Positions 51,497 through 58,118 of a stretch of DNA of 64,000 nt are shown piece after piece (the stretch's first letter is position 1; each line of letters starts with the position of its first letter). The notes under the pieces are model-generated. The model had not been told where the DNA came from, did no database searches, and saw nothing but the letters and a program-made list of their open reading frames with translations. The translations under genes were made by a program, and so were the position numbers. This stretch comes from a virus: the IMG/VR virus record IMGVR_UViG_3300031857_000124, positions 1 to 64,000 of that record. The stretch is one strand, 5' to 3'.

Positions 51497-51802
51497 CTAA
51501 TTAGTGTCTATTAGCACCTCCTCCAACGCCGCCCTGAGGTCATCCTCCTGCTCGTCGGTGAGTAGTTTCCTGAACAGTTCTATGGCTATGTACCACACGT
51601 TATCCCCCTTCTCAAAGTGCGTCCCGCAGTGGGTGCAGAGGGTGAACGGCCGGTTGGATCTAAGCCCCACGTCAACGATGGTTGCGCACCCGCACGGGAA
51701 TGATACGACATCTCTCACGGTGTATATCTTCCCCTTGATGACAGCTCCTTGGGAGTGTGTTTTGATACAAATCACATCATCCCCTGATTTAATTGCGCTC
51801 AT
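51497..51802 (-). CDS. conserved phage zinc-binding small protein
   Basis: 101 residues. An SH3-like beta segment (GDDVICIKTHSQ, KGKIYTVRDV) and two Cys pairs (PCGC, LCTHCG) that could bind one zinc, followed by a helical acidic tail. This order is common in small phage proteins of unknown role. 49 bases separate it from the next gene. Confidence 0.6.
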   Translation of the reverse strand: MSAIKSGDDVICIKTHSQGAVIKGKIYTVRDVVSFPCGCATIVDVGLRSNRPFTLCTHCGTHFEKGDNVWYIAIELFRKLLTDEQEDDLRAALEEVLIDTN

Positions 51803-51852
51803 TGTTGTGGATAGATTTTGATAGTTGATACATTATGGCAAACACGATGTGT

Positions 51853-52053
51853 TCAATTATGTTCTTCATCCCCTATTGTGTTAAGTATTGATACGAAAAA
51901 CTGCATTTCCTGTTCGTAGTACTCAGCGGACGAGAGGGATATGTACTCATCGGTATCTGATTTGCTGTTGGATATCCTCCTTGCGCTCTCTGCTTGGAAT
52001 GCGAGGACCATGATCCGCTGTTTGATTTGCTGTATGATTTGATCTCTTTCCAT
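51853..52053 (-). CDS. small helical protein
   Basis: 66 residues, entirely helical by pattern (RDQIIQQIKQRIMVLAFQAE, YISLSSAEYYEQEMQFFVSI). No family is recognised. Confidence 0.52.
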   Translation of the reverse strand: MERDQIIQQIKQRIMVLAFQAESARRISNSKSDTDEYISLSSAEYYEQEMQFFVSILNTIGDEEHN

Positions 52054-52055
52054 GT

Positions 52056-52298
52056 TTACTGCTTTATGAATTCAATGTTGAAGTCCTGCTCTGCGGCTTT
52101 GATGTCCTCGGTGAACTCTTCCCTGTCGAAGTAGGTTAAGACCCTGAGGATTTCCTCGTTGATTGTCATGAGGGTTACGAAGTAGTAGCCGTCATCCCTG
52201 TCATCTCTTCCCATCCAAAGCAGGGTTGGGTTGTCGTGGTGGGCTTCTTCGCACACCTCGGCGAGTTCCGGAAGGTGGTAGTTTGAGTTGTTTCTCAT
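52056..52298 (-). CDS. small hypothetical acidic protein
   Basis: 80 residues from ATG 52298, which shares its A with the TGA of a 29-codon ORF upstream (TGATG), implying re-initiation. Beta plus alpha (LLWMGRDDRDDGYYFVTLMT, EEFTEDIKAAEQDFNIEF). No family is recognised. Confidence 0.55.
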   Translation of the reverse strand: MRNNSNYHLPELAEVCEEAHHDNPTLLWMGRDDRDDGYYFVTLMTINEEILRVLTYFDREEFTEDIKAAEQDFNIEFIKQ

Positions 52299-52387
52299 CA
52301 GTTTACGTTTATTAGAATTATTTCGATGCTGTGGTTTGGGTTGGAGCAGAGGATAACCTCTGTCACTTCGCATACTCTTACGTTCAT
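52298..52387 (-). CDS. 29-residue leader or micro-protein ORF
   Basis: ATG at 52387, TGA at 52300-52298, product starting MNVRVCEVTEVILCSN. Its stop overlaps the next start by one base. Minus-strand spacing after the 53-residue gene (stop at 52401) fits a coupled chain of tiny genes. It may act mainly in translational coupling. Confidence 0.4.
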   Translation of the reverse strand: MNVRVCEVTEVILCSNPNHSIEIILINVN

Positions 52388-52400
52388 TGTGTTTTTTTTT

Positions 52401-52562
52401 TTAGTCTGAACTATCTACTGACCATTGGATGTTACAGGTGTCGCAGGTGTACCTGCTGTAGCACCTGCCGAGTTGTTCGTGCTTCACGGTGTGGAGCATT
52501 GACCGGCACGACTGAACCTCTGCGGGTGTCTTGCCGTAAATGTTGATGTCAAATGTTTTCAT
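52401..52562 (-). CDS. 53-residue CxxC protein
   Basis: ATG at 52562, TAA at 52403-52401. Sequence segments MKTFDINIYGKTPAEVQSC and CYSRYTCDTCNIQWSVD, with a Cys-x-x-Cys pair near the end and two further Cys, suggest a small zinc knuckle. The start overlaps the end of the neighbour (52549) by 14 bases. The T-run 52391-52400 follows. Confidence 0.5.
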   Translation of the reverse strand: MKTFDINIYGKTPAEVQSCRSMLHTVKHEQLGRCYSRYTCDTCNIQWSVDSSD

Positions 52563-52845
52563 TGTCAATGTGTGTTTGTAGGTGAATTACTGAGTTGTGG
52601 GAGAGCGTCATCCTGTGCTTGGAGAAAACTGCCTCCGACAGGATGGCAATCTTAGACCTCAGCAGGGAGGATGTTCTCTTTGACTTCTCAACGAGTCGGG
52701 GGAAGCCCATGTCTTGGTACATTACCTCGTTGTGGATAGAGTTCTCAAGTTGGTTGACCCTGTCTTTGAGCCTCTCAAGCAGTTCTACCTGATGTTCAAG
52801 GGACTCGATTGCCAGGTCAATTTGGTGTGTTGTGCTGTTCTGCAT
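52549..52845 (-). CDS. coiled-coil protein
   Basis: 98 residues; a long heptad region (DLAIESLEHQVELLERLKDR, VNQLENSIHNEV) then a helical basic segment. Could be a small structural or regulatory oligomer. 4-base gap to the next upstream gene. Confidence 0.55.
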   Translation of the reverse strand: MQNSTTHQIDLAIESLEHQVELLERLKDRVNQLENSIHNEVMYQDMGFPRLVEKSKRTSSLLRSKIAILSEAVFSKHRMTLSHNSVIHLQTHIDNENI

Positions 52846-52849
52846 GGCG

Positions 52850-53074
52850 TTAGTTGTTAGAGTTAATGAATGCCACTACTTTATCTCTTGTTCCGATACT
52901 TCCAAGAGCATCGCAGCGGAAGCCGTAGGCGGTCATAACTGCTTGGATGCTTTCATCACTACCATCGGTAGTTCGTGCTGCGTTTACAGCTGCCCTGTAG
53001 TTGATTTCAGACAGGAGCAGGACGATGACCGCGACAAAGGCAATCACCGAGAGTGCGGGGAGGTGTTTTTTCAT
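52850..53074 (-). CDS. small membrane-anchored protein
   Basis: 74 residues. N-terminal membrane helix LPALSVIAFVAVIVLLLSEI, then a short periplasmic or cytoplasmic domain with one Cys. 4-base gap to the next gene. Role unknown. Confidence 0.58.
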   Translation of the reverse strand: MKKHLPALSVIAFVAVIVLLLSEINYRAAVNAARTTDGSDESIQAVMTAYGFRCDALGSIGTRDKVVAFINSNN

Positions 53075-53078
53075 GCTG

Positions 53079-53354
53079 TTACTTTTTGTCGATTAGTATC
53101 TTGAATCCTTTGTAGATGCCGGCACGATATGACTTGCTCTCGTGCTTGAATATTTTACTGATCATGATAGAGCCTACAGAGATAAACTCGGTCTCTATCT
53201 GATCAATCACTCCGCTCAGTGTCTTGCCTGCTCTTAAGGCGTCAATCACCTCTTGCTTCGTGTGCACCACAGGGTCGTCGAAGTTGCCGGTCTTGAGCGC
53301 TTCCAAATGCCGGTCTGCGATTGCCTTTGCTTGTTTACTGATTCTGTTCTTCAT
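53079..53354 (-). CDS. hypothetical basic protein
   Basis: 91 residues from ATG 53354; a longer frame to 53423 starts in the structured region downstream of the tRNA-like RNA and is less likely. Helical N-terminus (QAKAIADRHLEALKTGNFDD) and basic beta C-terminus (SYRAGIYKGFKILIDKK). No family is recognised. Confidence 0.55.
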   Translation of the reverse strand: MKNRISKQAKAIADRHLEALKTGNFDDPVVHTKQEVIDALRAGKTLSGVIDQIETEFISVGSIMISKIFKHESKSYRAGIYKGFKILIDKK

Positions 53355-53431
53355 TTTATTTTGTTTGTTTTGTTTCTTAGATAAAGGGAGTGCGAGCCGT
53401 TGCCGCTCCTCCCTTCTTTGCATTTACGAGC

Positions 53432-53510
53432 ATCAGGTTGAGCACCTGATAGAACAAGGGCGGGAGTCGAACCCGCCAATGAACCAAGCCGTGTGGCCGT
53501 ATCACTTGTT
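53432..53510 (-). ncRNA. mini tRNA-like RNA plus hairpin
   Basis: On the minus strand AACAAG (53510-53505) pairs with CTTGTT (53458-53453), followed by a 6-pair T arm GGCGGG-TTCGACT-CCCGCC (53477-53459), so acceptor and T arm stack to 12 pairs as in tRNA. Only 27 bases replace the D and anticodon arms; a 4-pair hairpin around ACAC is possible. A 7-pair hairpin (53450-53432) follows directly. It overlaps the last 9 bases of the 53502-53966 gene. Confidence 0.5.
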
Positions 53511-53966
53511 ATCTTCAGCTATTCGCTGAGATATAATTCTGATGTAGTCACGCTTCTGCGTTTCCGTGCCGTGTCCTTGGGGCATGGGGAGTTCTATCTC
53601 CCTGTCAAGGTCAATCGAGTAAATTGCCTTCTGATTGTTAAGCATCCCGAACTCTGCCGCATCCTGCACGCTATCGAAGCGGCGGGACAGGTCAAGGTAC
53701 AGCTTGTTGTCACTCCACCACCCCCCGATGTACACGTCCTCCTGCTCCGCCTCAATGCCGTTCTTAGCGATGAAATTCAGGACGTGGTTAGCAATCATCT
53801 CGCGTTGCAATTCACGTTTATAACGAATGTATGCGGAGGGCAGTTCAGGGATGTACTCATGCCCCTGCATCGAAGCCATAACGCCTGTCGTTGGTTTACC
53901 CTGAGTGAGTGAGTAAGATGCCCCGTTACCCGTAACGAGGTCGTCAATAAATGTTTGTAGGTTCAT
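53502..53966 (-). CDS. hypothetical protein
   Basis: 154 residues, mixed alpha/beta. Notable segments: FIDDLVTGNGASYSLTQGKP near the start and DVYIGGWWSDNKLYLDLSRR in the middle. Promoter box TATATTTG lies at 53997-53990. The 3' end overlaps the tRNA-like RNA. No family is recognised. Confidence 0.6.
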   Translation of the reverse strand: MNLQTFIDDLVTGNGASYSLTQGKPTTGVMASMQGHEYIPELPSAYIRYKRELQREMIANHVLNFIAKNGIEAEQEDVYIGGWWSDNKLYLDLSRRFDSVQDAAEFGMLNNQKAIYSIDLDREIELPMPQGHGTETQKRDYIRIISQRIAEDNK

Positions 53967-53989
53967 TCTGTTTGTCTGTTTGTTTTGTG

Positions 53990-53997
53990 CAAATATA
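53990..53997 (-). promoter_or_regulatory. -7 box TATATTTG
   Basis: Minus-strand TATATTTG 24 bases before the ATG at 53966; fits the host consensus. Confidence 0.55.
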
Positions 53998-54096
53998 TGC
54001 AGTAAATTTAAGTTTCAAAATTTATTTTTAAAAAAAGCACACTTCATCAAGCCGTTCGTGGTTGATGCTCCCGGTTGTGAATCTCTAATTTGCTTT

Positions 54097-54327
54097 TCAT
54101 ACTTGTTGAGTTTTTAAGTTTGGATAAAATTGATTGAAGATCGTGTTGTACTCTTGCTCGGTGATTACCACAAAGCCATCCCACCCGTCATACATTTTAA
54201 GCAAATCTTCGGGTGTGTTTTTTTCGGTATCGTAACAAATTACGTCACCTGTAAAGTGGTCAGTCAATTCGGCGATGTTTGGGTAAATTTCCACGGCCTG
54301 TTCGCCAACTAGAAAAAAGTGTTTCAT
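54097..54327 (-). CDS. hypothetical acidic protein
   Basis: 76 residues (MKHFFLVGEQAVEIYPNIAE, DLLKMYDGWDGFVVITEQEY). It follows the structured RNA by 20 bases and may share its promoter. No family is recognised. Confidence 0.55.
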   Translation of the reverse strand: MKHFFLVGEQAVEIYPNIAELTDHFTGDVICYDTEKNTPEDLLKMYDGWDGFVVITEQEYNTIFNQFYPNLKTQQV

Positions 54328-54347
54328 GCTGTTGTGTATTAAGTTTA

Positions 54348-54786
54348 GAACAACGGGGAGACTCGAACTCCCTGCGAATGTGGTAACCTCAGTTAGTCAC
54401 ACTTGCCGCACCTTGCGTCGTTGCTGTGTTGTATTGCACGTTTGCTTCATTGAGCAGTTAAGACGCTACTCGTTAACTGCTCCCCACATTACTGCGGGAC
54501 TTGTATTGCGCTGTATTGCGCTTTTTTTCGGGCCATTGCGGTACTCCGTTTGTTACTCCCGTGCTATTGGCACGGCTCAGGCAAGTTTAACCTGTAACTC
54601 CTAACCTTGTTACTGACAGGTTGCCGAATGTTGTCGGCCATTTGCGAGCTTGCTCTCGTCGCGTCGTTACCTTCGCGCTCACCCTCTTTTCTGTCAGGAG
54701 AGGGAATCAGAACCTGTTGCTGTCTTTCAATTCTAACTGATATCTCATCAGGTATACTTGCGGGTGACTTAAGCACTCCGTTGTTC
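54348..54786 (-). ncRNA. about 440-nt structured RNA with tRNA-like 3' end
   Basis: A promoter box TATATTTG (54806-54799) predicts a start a few bases before GAACAACGG (54786-54778). That element is the exact complement of CCGTTGTTC at the other end (54356-54348), 9 pairs. The 3' end carries a T arm GGGAG-TTCGAGT-CTCCC (54372-54356) next to it. A further long-range helix pairs TTAAGTCAC (54772-54764) with GTGACTAA (54400-54393). Inside are a perfect 10-pair hairpin (54452-54461 with 54473-54482), a 6-pair one, and a tandem TGTATTGCGC repeat (54502-54521). The layout recalls tmRNA, but no ALAA-type tag or conserved 5' motif was found. Confidence 0.5.
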
Positions 54787-54798
54787 CGTTGAACGGGG

Positions 54799-54806
54799 CA
54801 AATATA
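54799..54806 (-). promoter_or_regulatory. -7 box TATATTTG of the structured RNA
   Basis: Good consensus box; predicted start about 54793-54790, just outside the closing helix of the RNA. The -33 region holds TTTG and TTG candidates but spacing is not ideal. Confidence 0.5.
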
Positions 54807-55031
54807 TGTTTAAGTGAAAGTTTCAATGCAAATTTGAATGATCGTTTAAAACACCTGTATTATCAAGGCTTTCAGAAAATGTCATTTCTGAAACCCGCGT
54901 CAGACGTGGCCGAAACCACATTCAAAATATTTTTTCAATTATTTTCAGTTTTGTAGGAATGACGCGGGTTGTAGAGCGAAAAAAAAATGAAAAAAAGTTT
55001 GACTTTTCTTGGAAGCCGCGTAAACATTGAC

Positions 55032-55039
55032 TATCTTTG
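55032..55039 (+). promoter_or_regulatory. plus-strand promoter into the origin region
   Basis: TATCTTTG with a TTG about 20 bases upstream. Points into about 1.2 kb without a sizeable gene, so it may make a noncoding or replication-priming transcript, or express the tiny ORF at 55075-55140. Confidence 0.45.
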
Positions 55040-55074
55040 TAAGCAACAGCATTGAAACCCGCATCAATCAAGCA

Positions 55075-55140
55075 ATGCAGCAAATCGCTGAATCGGTAAA
55101 AATGGCTCATTTCAGGCCGTTAGGTCACGTTCTCAGGTGA
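55075..55140 (+). CDS. possible 21-residue ORF
   Basis: ATG 55075 to TGA 55138-55140, about 30 bases after a promoter's expected start. The product MQQIAESVKMAHFRPLG is unremarkable. Low support. Confidence 0.2.
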   Translation: MQQIAESVKMAHFRPLGHVLR

Positions 55141-55712
55141 TCCGGACACAGGGTAAAACGGGGCTAAAATCAGGTTAAAAAATGGGTGCATTTAAGGTCA
55201 TCCGAAAATGGTCCGGAAAGGCCAAGGCCCGAGCGCGGATACACTGCACGCATAGCTCTCCCCTCTCCTCCTACTACACAAACACAAAAGAATAATAGTG
55301 TATTGCACAAGGTCTCCTCGTGTGCGCACGCGTTTGGGCTCTCCAATCTTGTTGTGGCCCAAACTAAAAATTTCCCACGCCCCACGCGGCTTTCAGCACA
55401 ACTGCATGAAAAAACACGAAAAAAGGCATGATCCGGCAGCCCTTAAAACAGCCCCTCATTATTGTATTCTCAGAGGTTTTGGCCTCAAAGTTAAAGCACT
55501 GATAATCAGGATCAGTTTATCTTCCTGCTCCGGCTGAAGACAATTTTATCGTTGGATTCCTATTATTAGACCTGTTTCTGGGCTGCTTTCGCCATGCCGC
55601 GCAGCGCTCCCCAGTTTATATGACCAGCGCCCAGTGTGCGCGATGAGCGGACGATTGCGCCTAGTTTATGCGGGCCAGTTCATATGATCCAGATTGTGGT
55701 CTGACGTGATCA

Positions 55713-55816
55713 TATGCACGCATAGGATTGTAAGCTATGCACGCATAACACTGCACACTATGCACGCATAGCATCGCACCTTATGCACGCATAACACCAT
55801 GTCCTATGCATGCATA
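55713..55816. repeat. five 23-bp-spaced palindromic iterons
   Basis: TATGCACGCATA at 55713, 55736, 55759 and 55782, and TATGCATGCATA at 55805, each exactly 23 bp from the last. The arms TATGC/GCATA are palindromic; spacers (11 bp) are not conserved. TATGCAC resembles the TTATnCAC core of a DnaA box (copy 4 reads TTATGCACG). Iterons of this regular spacing usually bind an initiator at an origin or a repressor at an operator. The window encodes two DnaA-domain-IV proteins that are natural candidates. Confidence 0.85.
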
Positions 55817-56081
55817 ATACCGCGCCCAGTCCATGGGATATGGCCGCCGGTTTGTGGCTGATTATCAACGCTTTATACATAGCTGACTACCAAGTAGTTA
55901 CCACTATGTGCCGCTCCTTATGCCTCCTGCTTCCCCGCTCTATATGGTTGACAGCCAATGCGTTACCTGTTGGGGGATAATTAGCTGTGGATCAGCGACT
56001 TAGTGCACCCACCCCATTTGCTAATTCGACTTCGGGAGCGGCAGGCGGCAGTGGTGGTGGGGGGGGTGACCCCCACCGCAG
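55817..56081. other. noncoding right flank of iterons
   Basis: No gene seen. Contains a G-rich run near 56050-56068 (several GGTGG/GGGGG units) that could form a quadruplex or a strong stem with the following CCCCCACC. Confidence 0.4.
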
Positions 56082-56170
56082 TTGGTTTACGTTTTTCAAT
56101 AAAATCGCTTCACTACGCTTGGTTTACGTTTTTTCAATAAAATCCCTCCGCCACAGTTGGTTTATGAGTT
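56082..56170. repeat. three 37-38 bp imperfect tandem repeats
   Basis: TTGGTTTACG followed by a T run and CAATAAAATC begins at 56082 and 56119; a third shorter copy TTGGTTTATGAGTTTT begins at 56157. It lies directly upstream of the promoter of the basic-protein operon. Possible operator or upstream promoter element. Confidence 0.6.
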
Positions 56171-56199
56171 TTCGGGGTTTTCTATGGTTAATTAATTTT

Positions 56200-56229
56200 T
56201 TGTTGTAATTGATTGGTTGTGTATATTTG
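56200..56229 (+). promoter_or_regulatory. promoter of the basic-protein operon
   Basis: TTG (56200-56202), 19-base spacer, TATATTTG (56222-56229); ATG of the first gene at 56243 follows by 13 bases. Confidence 0.68.
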
Positions 56230-56242
56230 TAAAAAAAAAGTT

Positions 56243-56515
56243 ATGAGACTTGTAAAGAATGGGGATCCGAAGAATCGCAAGGTTTCTGAGGGTGCGAACT
56301 CGGGGATGTCTTGCAGCAAGGATGGCTGTGGGGCGGTTAAGACGAATTCAAGTGTTGGGACCAACCGTCAGAACGTTGGGGGTGCTAAGGGGCTCTCCAG
56401 CAAGCCTCAGTACGGATCAAAGACCATCACCAAGAAGCAGGCTGAAAAGAGGGCTGTGAAGATGGCTGAATACCGGGCGAAGGCTCAACCGAAGTCAAAT
56501 CGATCTAAATACTAA
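56243..56515 (+). CDS. small basic protein 1
   Basis: 90 residues from ATG 56243. Lys/Arg/Ser/Gly-rich with a Cys pair (MSCSKDGCGAVK) and a helical end (TKKQAEKRAVKMAEYRAKAQ). Probably disordered and nucleic-acid-binding. First of seven consecutive tiny basic genes. Confidence 0.62.
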   Translation: MRLVKNGDPKNRKVSEGANSGMSCSKDGCGAVKTNSSVGTNRQNVGGAKGLSSKPQYGSKTITKKQAEKRAVKMAEYRAKAQPKSNRSKY

Positions 56516-56521
56516 TAAACA

Positions 56522-56800
56522 ATGAAAAAGGTAAACAGGGGTAACCCAGAAAAACGAGCTGCCAAGGTGGAGGCTCGTGCCGAAAAGAAGATGACCAAGG
56601 CTAAATCGTCTTGGAACAAGGCTGAGGCCACGAGAAAGGCTGAGCCTCCAAAAAACAAGACGGTAACCTACGACGACTTCGGGGGCATGGCTCATCAGGC
56701 CAAGACCAACAGGTTGTACGCAAGGTCTGCGAGACAGGCTGAGAAGGCCCGGGATCTCAAAACCAAGGCCGGTATCATTCGTTCCGGAGGTAAGAAATAA
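56522..56800 (+). CDS. small basic protein 2
   Basis: 92 residues, about one-third Lys/Arg/Ala (KRAAKVEARAEKKMTKAKSS, ARSARQAEKARDLKTKAGI). No family recognised beyond similar Lys-rich phage proteins. 6-base gap from gene 1. Confidence 0.6.
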   Translation: MKKVNRGNPEKRAAKVEARAEKKMTKAKSSWNKAEATRKAEPPKNKTVTYDDFGGMAHQAKTNRLYARSARQAEKARDLKTKAGIIRSGGKK

Positions 56801-56819
56801 TCTTTTATCCTTATACGAC

Positions 56820-57161
56820 ATGGCAAAATCATCAAAACCAAATCCGCCTAAAAAGAAGGCGAACACTCAGGGTCCTTTGAAATCAGGACCAAGAATGGCT
56901 CCGGGAAGCGGGGTTAGAAAGCTTGATAAACAAAGCCCCGGAGGTTCTAAGCCAAGAACAGGATCTCAATTTGTCCCCAAAAGCATGCCCAAAAACGGAC
57001 CGTCAAAGCCGAAACCGAAGCCTAAAAGCGCAGGTCAACAACTCAGGGAGGGCAACGAGGTTGTTCGCCAGACAGCAAAGAGGCTCTACAATGAGTTTGG
57101 AGACAAGGTCATGGGAGCCCGTGAGTGGATCCGAAAGGATCTCGGCCTGCCCAAGAAGTAA
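56820..57161 (+). CDS. small basic Pro/Lys-rich protein 3
   Basis: 113 residues, disordered Lys/Pro/Gly-rich for about 70 residues (SKPKPKPKSAGQQLREG), ending in a short helix (TAKRLYNEFGDKVMGAREWI). Its TAA (57159-57161) is followed in the same frame by a further conserved segment, see next entry. Confidence 0.58.
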   Translation: MAKSSKPNPPKKKANTQGPLKSGPRMAPGSGVRKLDKQSPGGSKPRTGSQFVPKSMPKNGPSKPKPKPKSAGQQLREGNEVVRQTAKRLYNEFGDKVMGAREWIRKDLGLPKK

Positions 57162-57218
57162 GATCCTTCAGAGATATGGAAATCAAAAAGCCCCGATTGT
57201 AGTCGGGGTTTCAAGGCC

Positions 57219-57359
57219 GTGCAGAGCAAGATTGCTAAGAAGCAGGGCATCAGTAAGGAGAGTTCCGGGGCTATTTTGGCCTCTGCTGCTCGTAAGGCGA
57301 TTCCTGCTGCTAAGAAGGCCAACCCGAAGTTGAAGAACGTTAAAATGAAGAAGAAGTAA
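57219..57359 (+). CDS. small basic protein 4 with unclear start
   Basis: The frame encodes a recognisable phage segment, KAVQSKIAKKQGISKESSG, GAILASAARKAIPAAKKANP, common in small Lys-rich phage proteins. No ATG lies in frame after the stop at 57161; GTG 57219 gives 46 residues. Alternatives are read-through of that TAA, or a +1 shift from a short ATG ORF at 57177 at its CCC-C, next to a stem (CCCCGA/TCGGGG). The stop overlaps the next ATG (TAATG). Confidence 0.45.
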   Translation: MQSKIAKKQGISKESSGAILASAARKAIPAAKKANPKLKNVKMKKK

Positions 57360-57478
57360 TGGCAAAGTCACTAGGAAACGGACTAAAAACAGTATTCGGG
57401 AAGCGCAAGGAGGGTAAAGCCTCCAAGCGCAAATCCCCGAAGGATAAGCACGTCAAATCTTCACGAGGACAGGGATGA
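57359..57478 (+). CDS. 39-residue basic protein 5
   Basis: ATG 57359 overlapping the previous stop, TGA 57476-57478 overlapping the next start at 57475. MAKSLGNGLKTVFGKRKEGK continues Lys/Arg-rich. Overlaps on both sides support real translation. Confidence 0.55.
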   Translation: MAKSLGNGLKTVFGKRKEGKASKRKSPKDKHVKSSRGQG

Positions 57479-57855
57479 ATAAGCCTAAACCAAAAGTAAA
57501 ACAAGGAATGGTGGTTAGCCAGCGTCGCAAGACCGCTCAAGCTATTCGCGATCCTAAAAAGCCCATGCCCGGAAGTAATTCAACTCACTTGATGCAGCAT
57601 GGGGAATCGGGGAAAAAAAAGTACAAGTACGACGTTAACCCGACTATTTTCCCTAATAAAGATGGTTCATGGACTGATTACAGCAATGATCCAAAGGCTG
57701 CGTATGCTGAAGCAAAAAAGAGAGGCGAGACGTTTGGTTTTAAGCGTGAGAAACGAGCAGAGAAGTTTGCTGCTGGGTCATGGAAAAAGGGCCAGGATCG
57801 CAAGGAGGCTATGAAGAACTATCGTCAAGATAAACGTCAAAACAAAAAGAAATAA
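57475..57855 (+). CDS. basic protein 6
   Basis: 126 residues. A basic N-terminus then a compact segment DVNPTIFPNKDGSWTDYSND, AAYAEAKKRGETFGFKREKR, AEKFAAGSWKKGQD. This NPTIFPNKDGSW unit also occurs inside large phage polyvalent proteins, so this may be a free-standing version. Stop overlaps next ATG. Confidence 0.62.
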   Translation: MNKPKPKVKQGMVVSQRRKTAQAIRDPKKPMPGSNSTHLMQHGESGKKKYKYDVNPTIFPNKDGSWTDYSNDPKAAYAEAKKRGETFGFKREKRAEKFAAGSWKKGQDRKEAMKNYRQDKRQNKKK

Positions 57856-58118
57856 TGGCAAAATCACCAGCATGGCAGAGGTCTGAGGGCAAGTCAAAAA
57901 CAGGAGGCTTGAATGCCAAGGGCCGTGCATCGTACAAGCGTGAAACCGGAGGCACATTGAAGCCCCCAGTCTCTGCTAAGCAGGCCAAGAGGTCTCCAAA
58001 GGCCGCTGCAAGGCGTAAGTCATTTTGCGCTAGAATGAGCGGGATGGCTGGTCCGATGAAGAAGCCTAACGGGGAGCCGACAAGGAAGGCCCTGGCCCTA
58101 AGGAAGTGGGACTGCTAG
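57855..58118 (+). CDS. conserved phage protein (DUF6321-like)
   Basis: 87 residues. WQRSEGKSKTGGLNAKGRAS, YKRETGGTLKPPVS, RRKSFCARMSGMAGPMKKP, TRKALALRKWDC form a highly conserved small phage family often found in virion or early clusters and of unknown function. Basic and glycine-rich. The end overlaps the convergent gene by 4 bases. Confidence 0.78.
   Translation: MAKSPAWQRSEGKSKTGGLNAKGRASYKRETGGTLKPPVSAKQAKRSPKAAARRKSFCARMSGMAGPMKKPNGEPTRKALALRKWDC

Larger units (their letters stand above)
54807..55712. other. gene-poor region between RNA gene and iterons
   Basis: No convincing CDS. A 7-pair hairpin (TCAGAAA/TTTCTGA) lies near 54870. A plus promoter is at 55032 and a possible 21-codon ORF at 55075. 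An imperfect 15-16 bp repeat CCAGTTyATATGAyC occurs at 55611 and 55675. A single TGCACGCATA copy at 55245 matches the iteron core. The position between leftward early genes and rightward small genes suits an origin and control region. Confidence 0.45.

Noticed and set aside
54424-54438. A shorter 78-nt tRNA ending at 54348 with 5' strand AGCAACG.
   Set aside because: One G-U pair in the acceptor, no usable D arm, and no anticodon loop with U33. The distant strand at 54778-54786 pairs better, so an ordinary tRNA was not called.
54348-54786. Calling the 440-nt RNA a definite tmRNA.
   Set aside because: No tag ending in ALAA, no recognisable conserved 5' element after the acceptor, no encoded CCA. 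Kept only as a candidate structured RNA.
55713-55816. CRISPR array.
   Set aside because: Repeats are only 12 bp with 11-bp spacers, palindromic, and no cas genes are near; these are iterons.
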